Positions 41,119-50,194 of a stretch of 56,386 bases of DNA are shown here, piece by piece. The number at the start of each line of letters is the position of its first letter. Within the stretch, counting starts at the first letter, position 1. Origin of the DNA: Papillibacter sp. GTDB taxonomy: Bacteria; Bacillota; Clostridia; Oscillospirales; Oscillospiraceae. A program made the translations under genes and the position numbers. The DNA lies in assembly GCA_012838125.1 (NCBI GenBank), contig DUPW01000002.1, forward strand, positions 1 to 56,386, in the 5' to 3' direction. Below the pieces are notes generated by a model. That model saw only the letters and a list, made by a program, of their open reading frames with translations, was not told the DNA's origin and searched no databases.

Positions 41119-43107
41119 TTATGAAAGATCGGCGACGTCTAAGTATCTGTGTCCGTTTTCGGCGATAAAGTCTTTTCGGCCGTTTAGATTATCGCCCAAG
41201 AGCAGGTCGAACACCGCCGCCGTCCGCTCAGCGTCCACCGGCAGGACTTTAATAAGCCGGCGTGTCTCGGGATTCATGGTGGTAAGCCACATCATGTCCG
41301 GGTCGTTTTCGCCGAGACCTTTCGAGCGGTTGATGGTGTGTTTGGCGCCCTCAAATCCGGCCACGATTTCTGCCTTTTCCTTGTCGCTGTAGGCAAAGTA
41401 CGTCTTACCCTTGCACTCGATTTCATACAGTGGCGATTCGGCGATGTAGACATACCCCTCGCGAATCAGCGTCGGCACCAGGCGGTAGAGCATGGAGAGG
41501 ATGAGGGTGCGGATCTGGAACCCGTCCACGTCGGCGTCGGTACAGATAATGACCCGTTTCCAGCGGAGGTTGTTTAAGTCAAAGGTGCTCAAATCCTTCG
41601 AGTGGCGGCTGTTCACTTCCACGCCGCAACCGAGGACTTTAATCAGGTCTGTAATGATATCGTTTTTGAAAATCTTGTCGTAGTCGGCCTTGAGACAGTT
41701 GAGGATTTTGCCCCGCACGGGCATAATCCCCTGAAACTCCGCATCCCGGCTGAGTTTACAGGCGCCCAAGGCACTGTCTCCCTCCACGATGTAAAGCTCC
41801 CGCTTTTCCACGTCCTTTGAGCGGCAGTCCACGAATTTCTGGATGCGGTTGGACAGGTCAATGGTGCCGGAGAGCTTCTTTCTGATGTTCAGGCGCGCCT
41901 TTTCCGCTGTTTCCCGGCTGCGCTTGTTGATGAGCACCTGCTCGGCAATCTTATCCGCTTCCGCCTTGTTTTCGATGAAGTAGACTTCCAGCCGGCTGCG
42001 GAAGAACTCCGTCATAGCCTCCTGAATAAACTTGTTCGTGATGGCCTTTTTCGTCTGGTTTTCGTAGGAGGTCTGGGTGGAGAAGCAGTTTGTGACGAGG
42101 ACGAGGCAGTCTTGCACGTCCGCCCAAGTCACTTTGCTCTCATTTTTCGTGTATTTGCCCGTTTTCTTCAGGTACGCGTCTATCTCCGCCACAAAGGCGC
42201 TGCGAGCGGCCTTTTCCGGTGCGCCGCCGTACTCCAGCCAGGAGGAGTTGTGGTAATACTCGATGCGGTTGACGCGGTTTGAAAAACACAGTGCCGCCGT
42301 CAGAAGGACTTTGTATTCGGGCTTGTCCTTTCTGTCGCGCCCGCGGCGCTCCGTCTCGATGAAAAAGGGCTCAGTGAGAGAATCGTCCCCGGCGATTTCG
42401 CGGACGTAGTCGATGATGCCGTTTTCATATAAAAAGTCCGTCGTCTCAAACTTGCCGTTCACTTGGTCGCGGAAGCGGAAGGTGACGCCGGCGTTGACGA
42501 CGGCCTGACGCTTGAGCGTATCGAGAAAGTACTCGGCGGGGATGTTTATGTCCGTAAACACCTCAATATCCGGTTTCCAGCGGATGACCGTGCCGGTGCG
42601 TTTGCCGGAGTAGGGGTTTTTGGAAAGCCCGCCGATGTTCTCGCCCTTTTCAAAGTGTAGCTTGTATTCAAAACCGTCCCGCCAGACGGTGACGTCCATA
42701 TACTCCGAAGCGTACTGGGTGGCGCAGGAGCCGAGGCCGTTGAGCCCGAGGGAATACTCGTATATTTCGCCCTCGTCGTTGGCGTACTTACCGCCGGCGT
42801 ATAACTCGCAGAAGACAAGCTCCCAGTTGTATCGGTTTTCAACGGGGTTGAAGTCAACGGGACAGCCGCGGCCGAAGTCCTCCACTTCAATGGAGCCGTC
42901 CTCAAAGCGTGTGACGGTGATGAGCTTGCCGTGCCCCTCCCGGGCTTCGTCGATGGCGTTGGAGAGGATTTCAAAAACCGCGTGCTGACAGCCTTCAAGA
43001 CCGTCTGATCCGAAGATAACGCCGGGCCTCTTTCGGACACGATCGGCACCTTTCAGACTTGAGATGCTTTCGTTGCCGTATAAAGTTGTTTTGCGTGACT
43101 TTTTCAT
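41119..43107 (-). CDS. parE: type IIA DNA topoisomerase subunit B (ParE/GyrB family, divergent)
   Basis: A 662-residue ATPase subunit. The GHKL site is recognisable (EILSNAIDEA, DFGRGCPVD, GLNGLGSCATQ) but differs from the usual GRGIPV and GLHGVGAS. The QTK loop (ENQTKKAITN) is kept. The Toprim domain has EGDSALGACK, usually EGDSAGGSAK, and CTDADVDGFQIRTL. These changes suggest a second, divergent type IIA enzyme in addition to a housekeeping gyrase elsewhere. The adjacent parC and the shared promoter support a heterotetramer. ATG 43107 has an AGGGG-type site. Confidence 0.88.
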   Translation of the reverse strand: MKKSRKTTLYGNESISSLKGADRVRKRPGVIFGSDGLEGCQHAVFEILSNAIDEAREGHGKLITVTRFEDGSIEVEDFGRGCPVDFNPVENRYNWELVFCELYAGGKYANDEGEIYEYSLGLNGLGSCATQYASEYMDVTVWRDGFEYKLHFEKGENIGGLSKNPYSGKRTGTVIRWKPDIEVFTDINIPAEYFLDTLKRQAVVNAGVTFRFRDQVNGKFETTDFLYENGIIDYVREIAGDDSLTEPFFIETERRGRDRKDKPEYKVLLTAALCFSNRVNRIEYYHNSSWLEYGGAPEKAARSAFVAEIDAYLKKTGKYTKNESKVTWADVQDCLVLVTNCFSTQTSYENQTKKAITNKFIQEAMTEFFRSRLEVYFIENKAEADKIAEQVLINKRSRETAEKARLNIRKKLSGTIDLSNRIQKFVDCRSKDVEKRELYIVEGDSALGACKLSRDAEFQGIMPVRGKILNCLKADYDKIFKNDIITDLIKVLGCGVEVNSRHSKDLSTFDLNNLRWKRVIICTDADVDGFQIRTLILSMLYRLVPTLIREGYVYIAESPLYEIECKGKTYFAYSDKEKAEIVAGFEGAKHTINRSKGLGENDPDMMWLTTMNPETRRLIKVLPVDAERTAAVFDLLLGDNLNGRKDFIAENGHRYLDVADLS

Positions 43108-43156
43108 GCGTTATCCCCTATATGTGGGCATAAAAGTGCCCGGTAATTATATATTT

Positions 43157-43185
43157 AGTATAGAGTAAAAAGATTTGGAAATCAA
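43157..43185 (-). promoter_or_regulatory. sigma-A promoter of the parE-parC operon
   Basis: On the minus strand TTGATT (43185-43180) and TATACT (43162-43157) are 17 bases apart, about 50 bases before the parE start. Confidence 0.82.
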
Positions 43186-43211
43186 GGGGATTTTCCCAAG
43201 GGGCTCTTTTG

Positions 43212-43448
43212 CAAACGAAACGGCGACTGCTATTTAAAGCAGTCGCCGTCCGTTGGACAGACAGGTATACGTCACTCACTTAAACGTTTCGCTTAAGGTC
43301 TTGACCGTTGACCTTTCACCATCTCAAACTTATATAAGTTTCATGGCACCGGCCTGATTCACGGCCAAGAAATCTGTCCGAGCTTATTATGTGAAGCCCG
43401 AAAAGAAATACTCAAGCAAATTTTGTAAACACAAATATTTGTCCGACC
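43212..43448 (-). ncRNA. putative structured non-coding RNA
   Basis: No protein frame fits this 237-base interval, but it folds well on the minus strand. GGACAGA (43379-43373) pairs with TCTGTCC (43261-43255) and closes a domain. Inside are GGCC/GGCC, then CCAT...ATGG around AAACTT/AAGTTT, then GGTC/GACC, then CTTAAGCG/CGTTTAAG. Upstream of it a CGGGCTT/AAGCTCG hairpin forms. The last stem, CGGCGACTGC (43248-43239) with GCAGTCGCCG (43230-43221), is followed by TTTCGTTTG, like a terminator. Two stems need G-U pairs only on the minus strand; on the plus strand these would be A-C mismatches. The family is not identified; raiA-type and 6S RNA were considered. Confidence 0.62.
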
Positions 43449-43454
43449 CTATCT

Positions 43455-43483
43455 CATATACATAGAGATACATAGAGAGACAA
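43455..43483 (-). promoter_or_regulatory. possible promoter of the structured RNA
   Basis: On the minus strand TTGTCT (43483-43478) and TATATG (43460-43455) are 17 bases apart, placing the start near 43448. The interval between the boxes carries a 10-base near-perfect tandem repeat (43461-43480). Confidence 0.5.
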
Positions 43484-43509
43484 GTTCTAAAGATACGGAG
43501 GATTGAGCC

Positions 43510-43779
43510 ATGGGTGGATTACAAACGACGGCCGTCATCATTCTCGTTGCGCTGCTCGCTCTTTTGGCGCTGATTGTGTTTCGCAAACCGACGAAATTTA
43601 TCCTGCGGCTTCTGCTCAGTACGGTTTTAGGCTTCATCGCCCTCTTCGTCATCAATTTCCTCGGCGGCCTCATCGGCATCTCCATCGCCGTGAACTGGAT
43701 TAACGGCGCCATCGTCGGGATATTGGGGCTGCCGGGGATTGCCCTTTTGCTGATATTGGAGTGGCTGACGATGCTGTAA
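43510..43779 (+). CDS. bofA: BofA-family sporulation protein (pro-sigma-K processing inhibitor)
   Basis: An 89-residue membrane protein with about three hydrophobic segments. The C-terminal pattern NWINGAIVGILGLPGIALLLIL is the BofA signature (N..N/GxIVGxLGxPG). In Bacillus BofA holds the SpoIVFB protease inactive until the forespore signals, delaying sigma-K activation. SpoIVFA/FB are not in the window. ATG 43510 follows GGAGG by eight bases. It stands alone, divergent from the putative RNA. Confidence 0.85.
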   Translation: MGGLQTTAVIILVALLALLALIVFRKPTKFILRLLLSTVLGFIALFVINFLGGLIGISIAVNWINGAIVGILGLPGIALLLILEWLTML

Positions 43780-43821
43780 TTCTTTAGCAAAGATTTGCTC
43801 GACTTCGCGCCCAAAAGCGTC

Positions 43822-43827
43822 TATAAT
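43822..43827 (+). promoter_or_regulatory. possible -10 box for the CPBP protease gene
   Basis: TATAAT at 43822-43827 lies about 60 bases before the start codon. A fitting -35 is poor (TCGACT at 43799-43804 with a 17-base spacer), so a separate promoter is only suggested. Confidence 0.35.
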
Positions 43828-43889
43828 AAAATCCTGGCGATTGCTTTTATCTTTTCGCCGGCAGGAATAAGGTGATTGGGAGTCGACTT

Positions 43890-44786
43890 ATGAAGAGAAT
43901 TCTGGCGCCTGTGGGGCGGATTCTCGCCGTTATGGCGATTTATTATGCGGCACAGCTTGTGGTGGGCTTTGCAGCCGGCTTTGCACACGTCTTTTTAAGC
44001 GGAATGCGCGGAGCCGATATGAATAGGGTCATGCAGGAGTTATTCGGTTACCTGGCCGACAAAACGCCCTTAATCATTCTCGTGTCCGCCATCGTTGCGC
44101 TGGCTTCGTATTTTATCATCTACCGCGACCGTACGCAGGACGTCCGCGCGTTTCTGCGCTTCCGGCCGCTGGACGTCGGTGCTATTATTATGCTCGTGGT
44201 TTTCGGCATCGGAATCAATTTCATGATTGGGCTGTTTCTCGCCCTGTTAAAGGAGATTTCGGTTTTCGACTCCTTATTTGAAAGCTACGACGCGCTCGCC
44301 GATGCCGTTTTCGGAGATAATTTCGTCGTCACACTCCTGTCCGTCGGGATTATCGGCCCGATAGTGGAGGAGATTATGTTCCGCGGGCTTGTTTTCGGTG
44401 AGCTGCGGAAAATTATGCCCATTAAAATCGCCCTCGTGGTTCAGGCGGTGCTGTTTGGTGTATATCACCTTCAGCCCGTGCAGGGGGCGTACGCCATCGT
44501 CATCGGGCTGCTCATCGGCTTTATCTATTACAGAAGCGGCTCGCTGGTGGCGCCCATTGTAGTGCACATTGCTGTCAACAGCTTTTCCGTTGTAGCTAAT
44601 GCGCTCTTTTCCGATATGGCGCACGAGAAAGGCGGCGGCCTTATCGTACAGACGGGTATCCTGCTTTTCCTGCTGTCCGGCGCGTACATTTTAGTCAGCC
44701 GCAACTTCAAATACGCCATCGACGACACGCTCTATCACCTCTCCCGCAATCAGCCCTCCCCGCCGGAACACACGACGCAGTCGTAG
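43890..44786 (+). CDS. CPBP-family intramembrane metalloprotease
   Basis: A 298-residue membrane protein with about eight helices. It carries the CPBP (CAAX protease/Abi) motifs: GPIVEEIMFRG (EExxxR), AVLFGVYHL (FxxxH) and VHIAVNSFS (HxxxN). These enzymes cut prenylated or other membrane peptides, and many handle bacteriocin self-immunity; the substrate here is unknown. I chose ATG 43890, seven bases after GGGAG; GTG 43872 is possible. It ends with a strong terminator. Confidence 0.88.
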   Translation: MKRILAPVGRILAVMAIYYAAQLVVGFAAGFAHVFLSGMRGADMNRVMQELFGYLADKTPLIILVSAIVALASYFIIYRDRTQDVRAFLRFRPLDVGAIIMLVVFGIGINFMIGLFLALLKEISVFDSLFESYDALADAVFGDNFVVTLLSVGIIGPIVEEIMFRGLVFGELRKIMPIKIALVVQAVLFGVYHLQPVQGAYAIVIGLLIGFIYYRSGSLVAPIVVHIAVNSFSVVANALFSDMAHEKGGGLIVQTGILLFLLSGAYILVSRNFKYAIDDTLYHLSRNQPSPPEHTTQS

Positions 44787-44802
44787 TTTAGATTTTGATG
44801 TA

Positions 44803-44841
44803 AAAGCGGCCGGTACCGCTGTGTGCCGGCCGCTTTCTTGT
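44803..44841 (+). terminator. terminator of the CPBP protease gene
   Basis: An 11-bp stem, AAAGCGGCCGG (44803-44813) with CCGGCCGCTTT (44826-44836), is followed by CTTGTTT. Confidence 0.9.
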
Positions 44842-44877
44842 TTCATCCAACGAAAAAAGCGTTTGGAACAAAAACGG

Positions 44878-44906
44878 TTGAAACTCTCAACACGTCCATG
44901 TAGAAT
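44878..44906 (+). promoter_or_regulatory. sigma-A promoter of the SLH-HtrA gene
   Basis: TTGAAA (44878-44883) and TAGAAT (44901-44906) are 17 bases apart, with a leader of about 80 bases before ATG 44993. Confidence 0.75.
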
Positions 44907-44992
44907 GTAGAATACTGGTAAGAACTGAAAAGGAAGACACGCGCTTTCCGTGCGCAACGCATGCCGCGTCAGAGCGGCAACAGGAGGGTACC

Positions 44993-46585
44993 ATGAAAAA
45001 GAGACTGACCGCTTGGCTCATTGTGCTTGTTTTGCTTGTTTCCATCGCGCCCCTTGCCTCGGCGCAAACGGAGGGGCTGGATCGTTTCAAGCCGATTTAT
45101 ACATACACAACCGGACGCTTTCAGGACATCCAGACCGTCAAATGGTATGCGCAGTACGTGCAGGCGGCTTACGAACTCGGTTTGATTGCCGGTCGGTCGG
45201 ATACTTCCTACGAGCCGGAGTCGAACGTGACACTCGCGGAAGCCGTGAAGCTTGCGGCCGTCATTCATGCCACATACTTCGGAAATGTCATTTCCGAAGC
45301 GGGCTACGAGACGGACGTCTGGTACCGCGGCTACTTAGACTATGCACTTAATTACGGCCTGCTCGGCGGCGAGTTTTCCTCTTATGACGAACCGGCCACC
45401 CGGGCGCAGATTGCCGTGATTTTCGCAAAGGCTCTTCCAAAGGAGGCCCTCGCACCCATAAACCGCGTTGACGACGGCGCCATTACGGACGTGGCGGAGG
45501 ACAAGTCTTACGCCGACGCCGTCTACACCCTCTACGCCGCCGGCGTTTTAACGGGGGGCGACGCCGCGCGCGCCTTTTACCCCGATTCCCTCGTCACCCG
45601 TGCGGAAATTGCGGCCATCGTGGTGCGGATGGTGATTCCGGCTTTACGTCAGCGGTTTGACCTGCGCCTTGAGCTTGAGCCGAACAGGCTGTATGAAATG
45701 GCATCGCCCGCCGTGTTCTTCCTTGAGATTACCGACATGAAGGGCACGAAAATCAAAACGGGGAGCGGCTTTTTCATCAATGAAGACGGCCTTGCGGTGA
45801 CGAACTACCACGTGATTAAGGGGGCCACCTCTGCTGTAGCCATCACGGCGGACGGGCAGCGTCACAGGGTGCTGGGCGTTTACGCCACCGGCAATGAAGA
45901 TAATATCGACCTTGCCATCATTCAGGTGGAGGGAGAGGGGTTTAACTACCTGAAACTGGCCGATTCCGACGAGGTGCGCATCGGGGAGACGGTGTACGCC
46001 CTCGGAAGCCCCCTCGGATTGAAAAACACCTTCTCAACGGGCATCATTTCAGGCCTTGACCGCCGCGTCAACGGCATGGACTTCATCCAGACGACGGCGC
46101 CCATTTCCCCCGGCAGCAGCGGCGGCGTCCTACTCAACTGCGCGGGCAAAGTCGTGGGCGTGACGACGGCCTATGCCGCGTCGGGGCAGAACATCAACCT
46201 TATCGTCCCCATTAACCACTTAAATCGCCTTGAAATGGGGGCGCTGAAAGACTTAAAGGACATCCTGCCGGACACCGTCTACTACGCTGAGTATTATCCC
46301 GTCCCTGATTTCGGCGCCATTGCGAAGCTGACTCCCTTCGACTACAACGGCGGCAGCGTCTTTAACTACGTGGTGGACGGAATGGAGTATTCCCAACTGT
46401 CAGCAAAGCTCACGGAGTATGTGGGCCTCTTGGAGGATAACGGTTTCGCCTACGGCGGATTTAACCTGATGTTGGGCAACATCGTCAGCTATTACATAAA
46501 CCAAACGTACGGCATCATCGTTGCCATCGGAACGACGGAAATTGACGAAAAAATCTGCGTCACCGTAGACATCATGCAGTACTGA
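44993..46585 (+). CDS. SLH-anchored HtrA-like serine protease
   Basis: A 530-residue exported protein. The signal peptide (1-24) is followed by three SLH repeats (about 35-215) and then a trypsin-fold protease of the HtrA/DegP type (about 225-415) with the full triad: His in VTNYHVIKG, Asp in DNIDLAIIQV and Ser in SPGSSGGVLL. A C-terminal region (about 420-530) has no PDZ motif that I recognise and is unassigned. The enzyme should act at the cell surface, held to the wall by SLH. GGAGGG precedes ATG 44993. Confidence 0.92.
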   Translation: MKKRLTAWLIVLVLLVSIAPLASAQTEGLDRFKPIYTYTTGRFQDIQTVKWYAQYVQAAYELGLIAGRSDTSYEPESNVTLAEAVKLAAVIHATYFGNVISEAGYETDVWYRGYLDYALNYGLLGGEFSSYDEPATRAQIAVIFAKALPKEALAPINRVDDGAITDVAEDKSYADAVYTLYAAGVLTGGDAARAFYPDSLVTRAEIAAIVVRMVIPALRQRFDLRLELEPNRLYEMASPAVFFLEITDMKGTKIKTGSGFFINEDGLAVTNYHVIKGATSAVAITADGQRHRVLGVYATGNEDNIDLAIIQVEGEGFNYLKLADSDEVRIGETVYALGSPLGLKNTFSTGIISGLDRRVNGMDFIQTTAPISPGSSGGVLLNCAGKVVGVTTAYAASGQNINLIVPINHLNRLEMGALKDLKDILPDTVYYAEYYPVPDFGAIAKLTPFDYNGGSVFNYVVDGMEYSQLSAKLTEYVGLLEDNGFAYGGFNLMLGNIVSYYINQTYGIIVAIGTTEIDEKICVTVDIMQY

Positions 46586-46589
46586 TAAC

Positions 46590-46620
46590 AAAACCGCCTG
46601 CTCGCTGAGCAGGCGGTTTG
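46590..46620. terminator. shared terminator
   Basis: A 13-bp perfect stem (46591-46603 with 46607-46619) with a three-base loop lies between convergent genes: the SLH-HtrA gene ends at 46585 and the FAD dehydrogenase at 46636. Confidence 0.85.
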
Positions 46621-46635
46621 TGCTTTATGCAGAAG

Positions 46636-48222
46636 TCAGAGGTGCGCGCAGAGGGCCTCCGCAGCCCGGATGCCGTCCACCGCGGCGGACATGATGCCCC
46701 CAGCGTATCCAGCCCCCTCGCCGGCGGGGTAGAGGCCCTTGACGCTTACGCTTTGCCCCTCAGTGCGCTCTATGCGGACAGGGCAGGAGGAGCGCGTTTC
46801 AACGGCGGTGAGCACAGCATCGGGATGGGCAAAACCCCGGATTTTCCTGTCCATCTCCGGAATCGCTTCGGCAAGGGCGCGGCAGACAAAGTCGGGGAGT
46901 ACATCCCACAGGTTGCAAAACGTCACGCCCGGTTTATACGTGGGCAGAACAGAGCCCGGGCCGGTAGAGGGCGTTTTCGCGAGGAAATCCCCAACAAGCT
47001 GCGCCGGTGCCCGAAAATCTCCGCCGCCGTGCTTAAAGGCCGCCTCCTCCAGTCGGCGCTGGAAGGCGATGCCGTCCAGAGCGCCATGCCCGAAATCCTC
47101 CGGGGAGACAGAGACGAGCAGGCCACCGTTGCAGTTTTCCCCGTCCCGGGCATAATAACTCATGCCGTTTGTCACGAGGTGTCCCTCTTCGCTGGCCGCG
47201 GCCACGACCTGTCCACCCGGGCAGACGCAGAAGGTGTAGACGCTGTGCCCGTCCTCGGGGTGCACGGCCAGCTTGTAGTCAGACGCCGGCAGCGTGCCGA
47301 GGGTGGCCGCCTCGCCGTAATTGGCCCCGTCAATGGCGCTTTGCAGGTGTTCAATCCGCACCCCCACGGAGAAATTTTTCGGCGAGAGCTTTACACCGCG
47401 TATTTCGAGCATTTCAAACGTATCCCGGGCACTATTGCCGGGGGCTAAGACGATGTGTTCGGCGGGAAAGGTGTATGTGCCGTCCTCCCCGTCGATAACG
47501 AGGGCTTTCACGCATCCGTTTTCAATTTCAATATCCGTAAGTCGAGCGCCGAAACGAATGTCGCAGCCGAGGTCCGTAAGGTGCTGGCGCATGGAAATGA
47601 GCATTGTGCGGAGTCTGTCCGTTCCGATATGGGGCTTTGCCAGATAGGAGATGCTCTCCGGCGCGCCGAACTCCATAAAACGCTTAAGAACGTAAGTCGT
47701 GCGCAGATCGCTGATGCCCGAGGTGAGCTTTCCATCGGAAAACGTACCGGCGCCCCCTTCGCCGAACTGTACATTTGATGCGGTATCGAGCCGGCCCGTC
47801 TCCCAGAAACGCTCCACGTCCATAACGCGCTGCTCAACGGGCTGACCGCGCTCGATGATGACGGGCGGAGCGCCCGCCTCCGCAAGGCAGAGGGCCGCAA
47901 ACAGCCCCGCCGGCCCCATGCCCACAACGACGGGCCGCGTCTCCGGCGACAAAAACGAGTAGGGGAAGCGGTAGGGCTTTACCGGCGTGTAGCGGGTAAA
48001 CCGCCCGCGTTTCTTTTTCAGGAACTTCGCCTCGTCATCGATTTCCACGGCGACGGAAAAGACGAATATGACGGCGTTTTTCCGCCGGGCGTCTATGGAG
48101 CGGCGCAGAATAACAAGGGACTTTATTTCGTTTCGCGGAATACCCAGCGCCCAGGCGGCGGCGGCAGTGACGCCCTCCGGCCCCTCCGCGGCGGGCACGT
48201 GCAGATTTTTCAGTTCAATCAA
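46636..48222 (-). CDS. FAD-dependent dehydrogenase of the COG2509 type
   Basis: A 528-residue flavoprotein widespread in Firmicutes but poorly characterised. An N-terminal domain (about 1-90) with a kinked strand pattern precedes the FAD fold VVVGMGPAGLFAALCLAEAG. FGEGGAGTFSDGKL, PAEHIVLAPGNSARDTFEML, and the C-terminal YPAGEGAGYAGGIMSAA FAD contact are family marks. The reaction is unknown. I place the start at TTG 48222, 11 bases after GGAGG; a TTG six codons earlier sits on that site. It is a single-gene unit. Confidence 0.88.
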   Translation of the reverse strand: MIELKNLHVPAAEGPEGVTAAAAWALGIPRNEIKSLVILRRSIDARRKNAVIFVFSVAVEIDDEAKFLKKKRGRFTRYTPVKPYRFPYSFLSPETRPVVVGMGPAGLFAALCLAEAGAPPVIIERGQPVEQRVMDVERFWETGRLDTASNVQFGEGGAGTFSDGKLTSGISDLRTTYVLKRFMEFGAPESISYLAKPHIGTDRLRTMLISMRQHLTDLGCDIRFGARLTDIEIENGCVKALVIDGEDGTYTFPAEHIVLAPGNSARDTFEMLEIRGVKLSPKNFSVGVRIEHLQSAIDGANYGEAATLGTLPASDYKLAVHPEDGHSVYTFCVCPGGQVVAAASEEGHLVTNGMSYYARDGENCNGGLLVSVSPEDFGHGALDGIAFQRRLEEAAFKHGGGDFRAPAQLVGDFLAKTPSTGPGSVLPTYKPGVTFCNLWDVLPDFVCRALAEAIPEMDRKIRGFAHPDAVLTAVETRSSCPVRIERTEGQSVSVKGLYPAGEGAGYAGGIMSAAVDGIRAAEALCAHL

Positions 48223-48343
48223 TGGTATCAACTCCTCCAATGGAAGTTAGAAACGATGGTACCATCATTTGCCGCGCCATTCAAGGGGGTGCGCCGATGA
48301 CGTTGAGGGCGACAGAGGAGCGGCACCGCCGATGCGGCGGGTG

Positions 48344-48372
48344 TTTACAAGGGTGGGCGACTGTGATAAAAT
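48344..48372 (+). promoter_or_regulatory. probable promoter of the prfA operon
   Basis: TTTACA (48344-48349) and TAAAAT (48367-48372) are 17 bases apart, about 60 bases before prfA. No stronger candidate is seen in the 212-base gap. Confidence 0.6.
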
Positions 48373-48434
48373 TTTAAATCGGCCTGCTTGGGCTGGTAAA
48401 ACAAGGATTTAATACGAAGCGAAGGACGTCATTT

Positions 48435-49502
48435 ATGTTCGATAAGCTCAGAGAAATTGAAGGAAAATTTCAGGAACTTGAAAAGCGTATGCAGGACCCG
48501 AGTGTCTACTCCGACCCGGCCCAGTACGCAAAGCTCGCTCGGGAGCAGAAAGATTTAACGCCCGTGGTGGAGGCATACCGCCGGTATAAGCGCGCCGAGC
48601 AGAACTTAAAGGAAGCTACGGAGCTTCTCTCCGACCCGGAGATGAAGGACATGGCGCAGGAAGAGTGTCATGCGGTGCGGGACGAGATGGAGCGCCTTGA
48701 GCAGGAGATTAGGATTCTGCTCCTGCCGCGGGACCCGAACGATTCCAAAAACGTCATCATCGAAATCCGCAGCGGCGCCGGAGGGGACGAGGCGGCCCTC
48801 TTTGCCGCGAACCTGTTCCGCATGTACAGCATGTACGCCGACAGCAAGCGTTGGAAAACGGAAGTGGCGTACTTAAACGATACGGAGCTGGGCGGCGTCC
48901 GCGAGGTGAGCTTCCTCATCATTGGTGAGGGGGCCTATTCTCGCCTGAAGTATGAAAGCGGTGTCCACCGTGTGCAGCGGGTGCCGGACACGGAGTCTTC
49001 GGGGCGCATCCACACAAGCACCGTCACCGTGGCCGTTCTGCCGGAGATGGAAGAGGTGGACTTTGAGATTAACCCCGCGGACCTGCAGATTGACACATTC
49101 CGCGCCAGTGGCGCTGGCGGTCAGCACGTGAACAAGACGGAGTCGGCCATTCGCATCACCCACCTCCCCACGGGAACGGTTGTGGAGTGTCAGGACGAGC
49201 GCAGCCAGCACAAAAACCGTGAGCGTGCGATGAAAATCCTCGTGTCGCGCCTGTACGAAGAGGAGCGGCGGCGCCAAGTGGAAGCGCAGGCGGCAGAGCG
49301 GAAAAGTCAGGTGGGAACGGGGGACCGCTCCGAGCGCATCCGCACCTACAACTTCCCGCAGGGCCGCATGACGGACCACCGGATTGGCCTCACCCTCTAC
49401 CGCCTCGAGCAGATTCTCAACGGGGATTTAGACGAAGTGGTGGAAGCCCTGCAGGTTGCCGAGCAGGCGGAAAAGCTCTCGGCCATGGATTCGGAGGATT
49501 AA
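48435..49502 (+). CDS. prfA: peptide chain release factor 1
   Basis: A 355-residue release factor for UAA and UAG stops. The catalytic GGQ motif is in [15 protein letters not shown], and the C-terminal half has the usual release-factor segments. The anticodon-recognition segment lies near [18 protein letters not shown]. prmC, which methylates the GGQ glutamine and is often adjacent, is not here. First gene of the run to ftsK. Confidence 0.96.
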   Translation: MFDKLREIEGKFQELEKRMQDPSVYSDPAQYAKLAREQKDLTPVVEAYRRYKRAEQNLKEATELLSDPEMKDMAQEECHAVRDEMERLEQEIRILLLPRDPNDSKNVIIEIRSGAGGDEAALFAANLFRMYSMYADSKRWKTEVAYLNDTELGGVREVSFLIIGEGAYSRLKYESGVHRVQRVPDTESSGRIHTSTVTVAVLPEMEEVDFEINPADLQIDTFRASGAGGQHVNKTESAIRITHLPTGTVVECQDERSQHKNRERAMKILVSRLYEEERRRQVEAQAAERKSQVGTGDRSERIRTYNFPQGRMTDHRIGLTLYRLEQILNGDLDEVVEALQVAEQAEKLSAMDSED

Positions 49503-49529
49503 GGCGGCCTTAAGGGGCGGGAGTAAGCC

Positions 49530-50153
49530 ATGATGACACAGAGACTTACGGATAATATCTCCGCGGCGGCGGAAATCATCCGCAGGGGCGGGCTTGTGGC
49601 CGTTCCCACGGAGACGGTCTACGGCCTTGCCGCAAACGGACTGGACGAGCACGCCGTGGAGAAGATATACGACGTGAAAAACAGGCCGGAGACGAAGCCC
49701 ATCAGCCTTCTCGTCTCCTCAATGGGCGACGCAGAACGCTTTTGCCGCGACATTCCCGCCATAGCCTACAGACTGGCGGAGTTCTTTTGGCCGGGGCCCC
49801 TTACGATGGTCCTGCTGCGCGGCGGGGCAGTGCCCGATACCGTGACGGCGGGGGGCGAGACGGTAGGCGTCCGCTGCCCGGACCATGAAAAAACCCTCGC
49901 ACTGATAAGGGCGGCAGGCGTCCCCCTTGCGGCCCCGTCGGCCAACCTCTCCGGCGCACCCAGTCCAAAGTGTGCGCAGGACGTTTTAGATGTTTTCGAC
50001 GGGAAAATCGACGCCGTTATAGACGGCGGCGTCTGCGCCCTGGGCATTGAATCCACGGTAGTGGACCTCACCGTCACCCCGCCGAGGATAGTACGGCAGG
50101 GGGGGCTTGCGCGGGAGGATATCGAGCGCGCTTTGGGCATGAAAATCACGTAG
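49530..50153 (+). CDS. tsaC: L-threonylcarbamoyladenylate synthase
   Basis: A 207-residue YrdC/Sua5 protein of the short type that makes the activated threonylcarbamoyl group for t6A37 of tRNAs. Motifs are VPTETVYGLA, KNRPETKPISLLV, PGPLTMVL and PSANLSG. It lacks the C-terminal Sua5 extension. The usual neighbour of prfA in Firmicutes. The first ATG of an ATGATG pair is used; the second is equally likely. Confidence 0.92.
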   Translation: MMTQRLTDNISAAAEIIRRGGLVAVPTETVYGLAANGLDEHAVEKIYDVKNRPETKPISLLVSSMGDAERFCRDIPAIAYRLAEFFWPGPLTMVLLRGGAVPDTVTAGGETVGVRCPDHEKTLALIRAAGVPLAAPSANLSGAPSPKCAQDVLDVFDGKIDAVIDGGVCALGIESTVVDLTVTPPRIVRQGGLAREDIERALGMKIT

Positions 50154-50194
50154 CTCACTGTGCGGCGATTTCGATTCGATAATACGGAGGAAGT

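Noticed and set aside
43212-43448. Naming the structured RNA as 6S, raiA or tmRNA
   Set aside because: No defining sequence of these families can be confirmed by eye, and no tRNA-like end or tag frame is present.
43461-43480. CRISPR or tandem repeat array
   Set aside because: There are only two copies of a 10-base unit without spacers.
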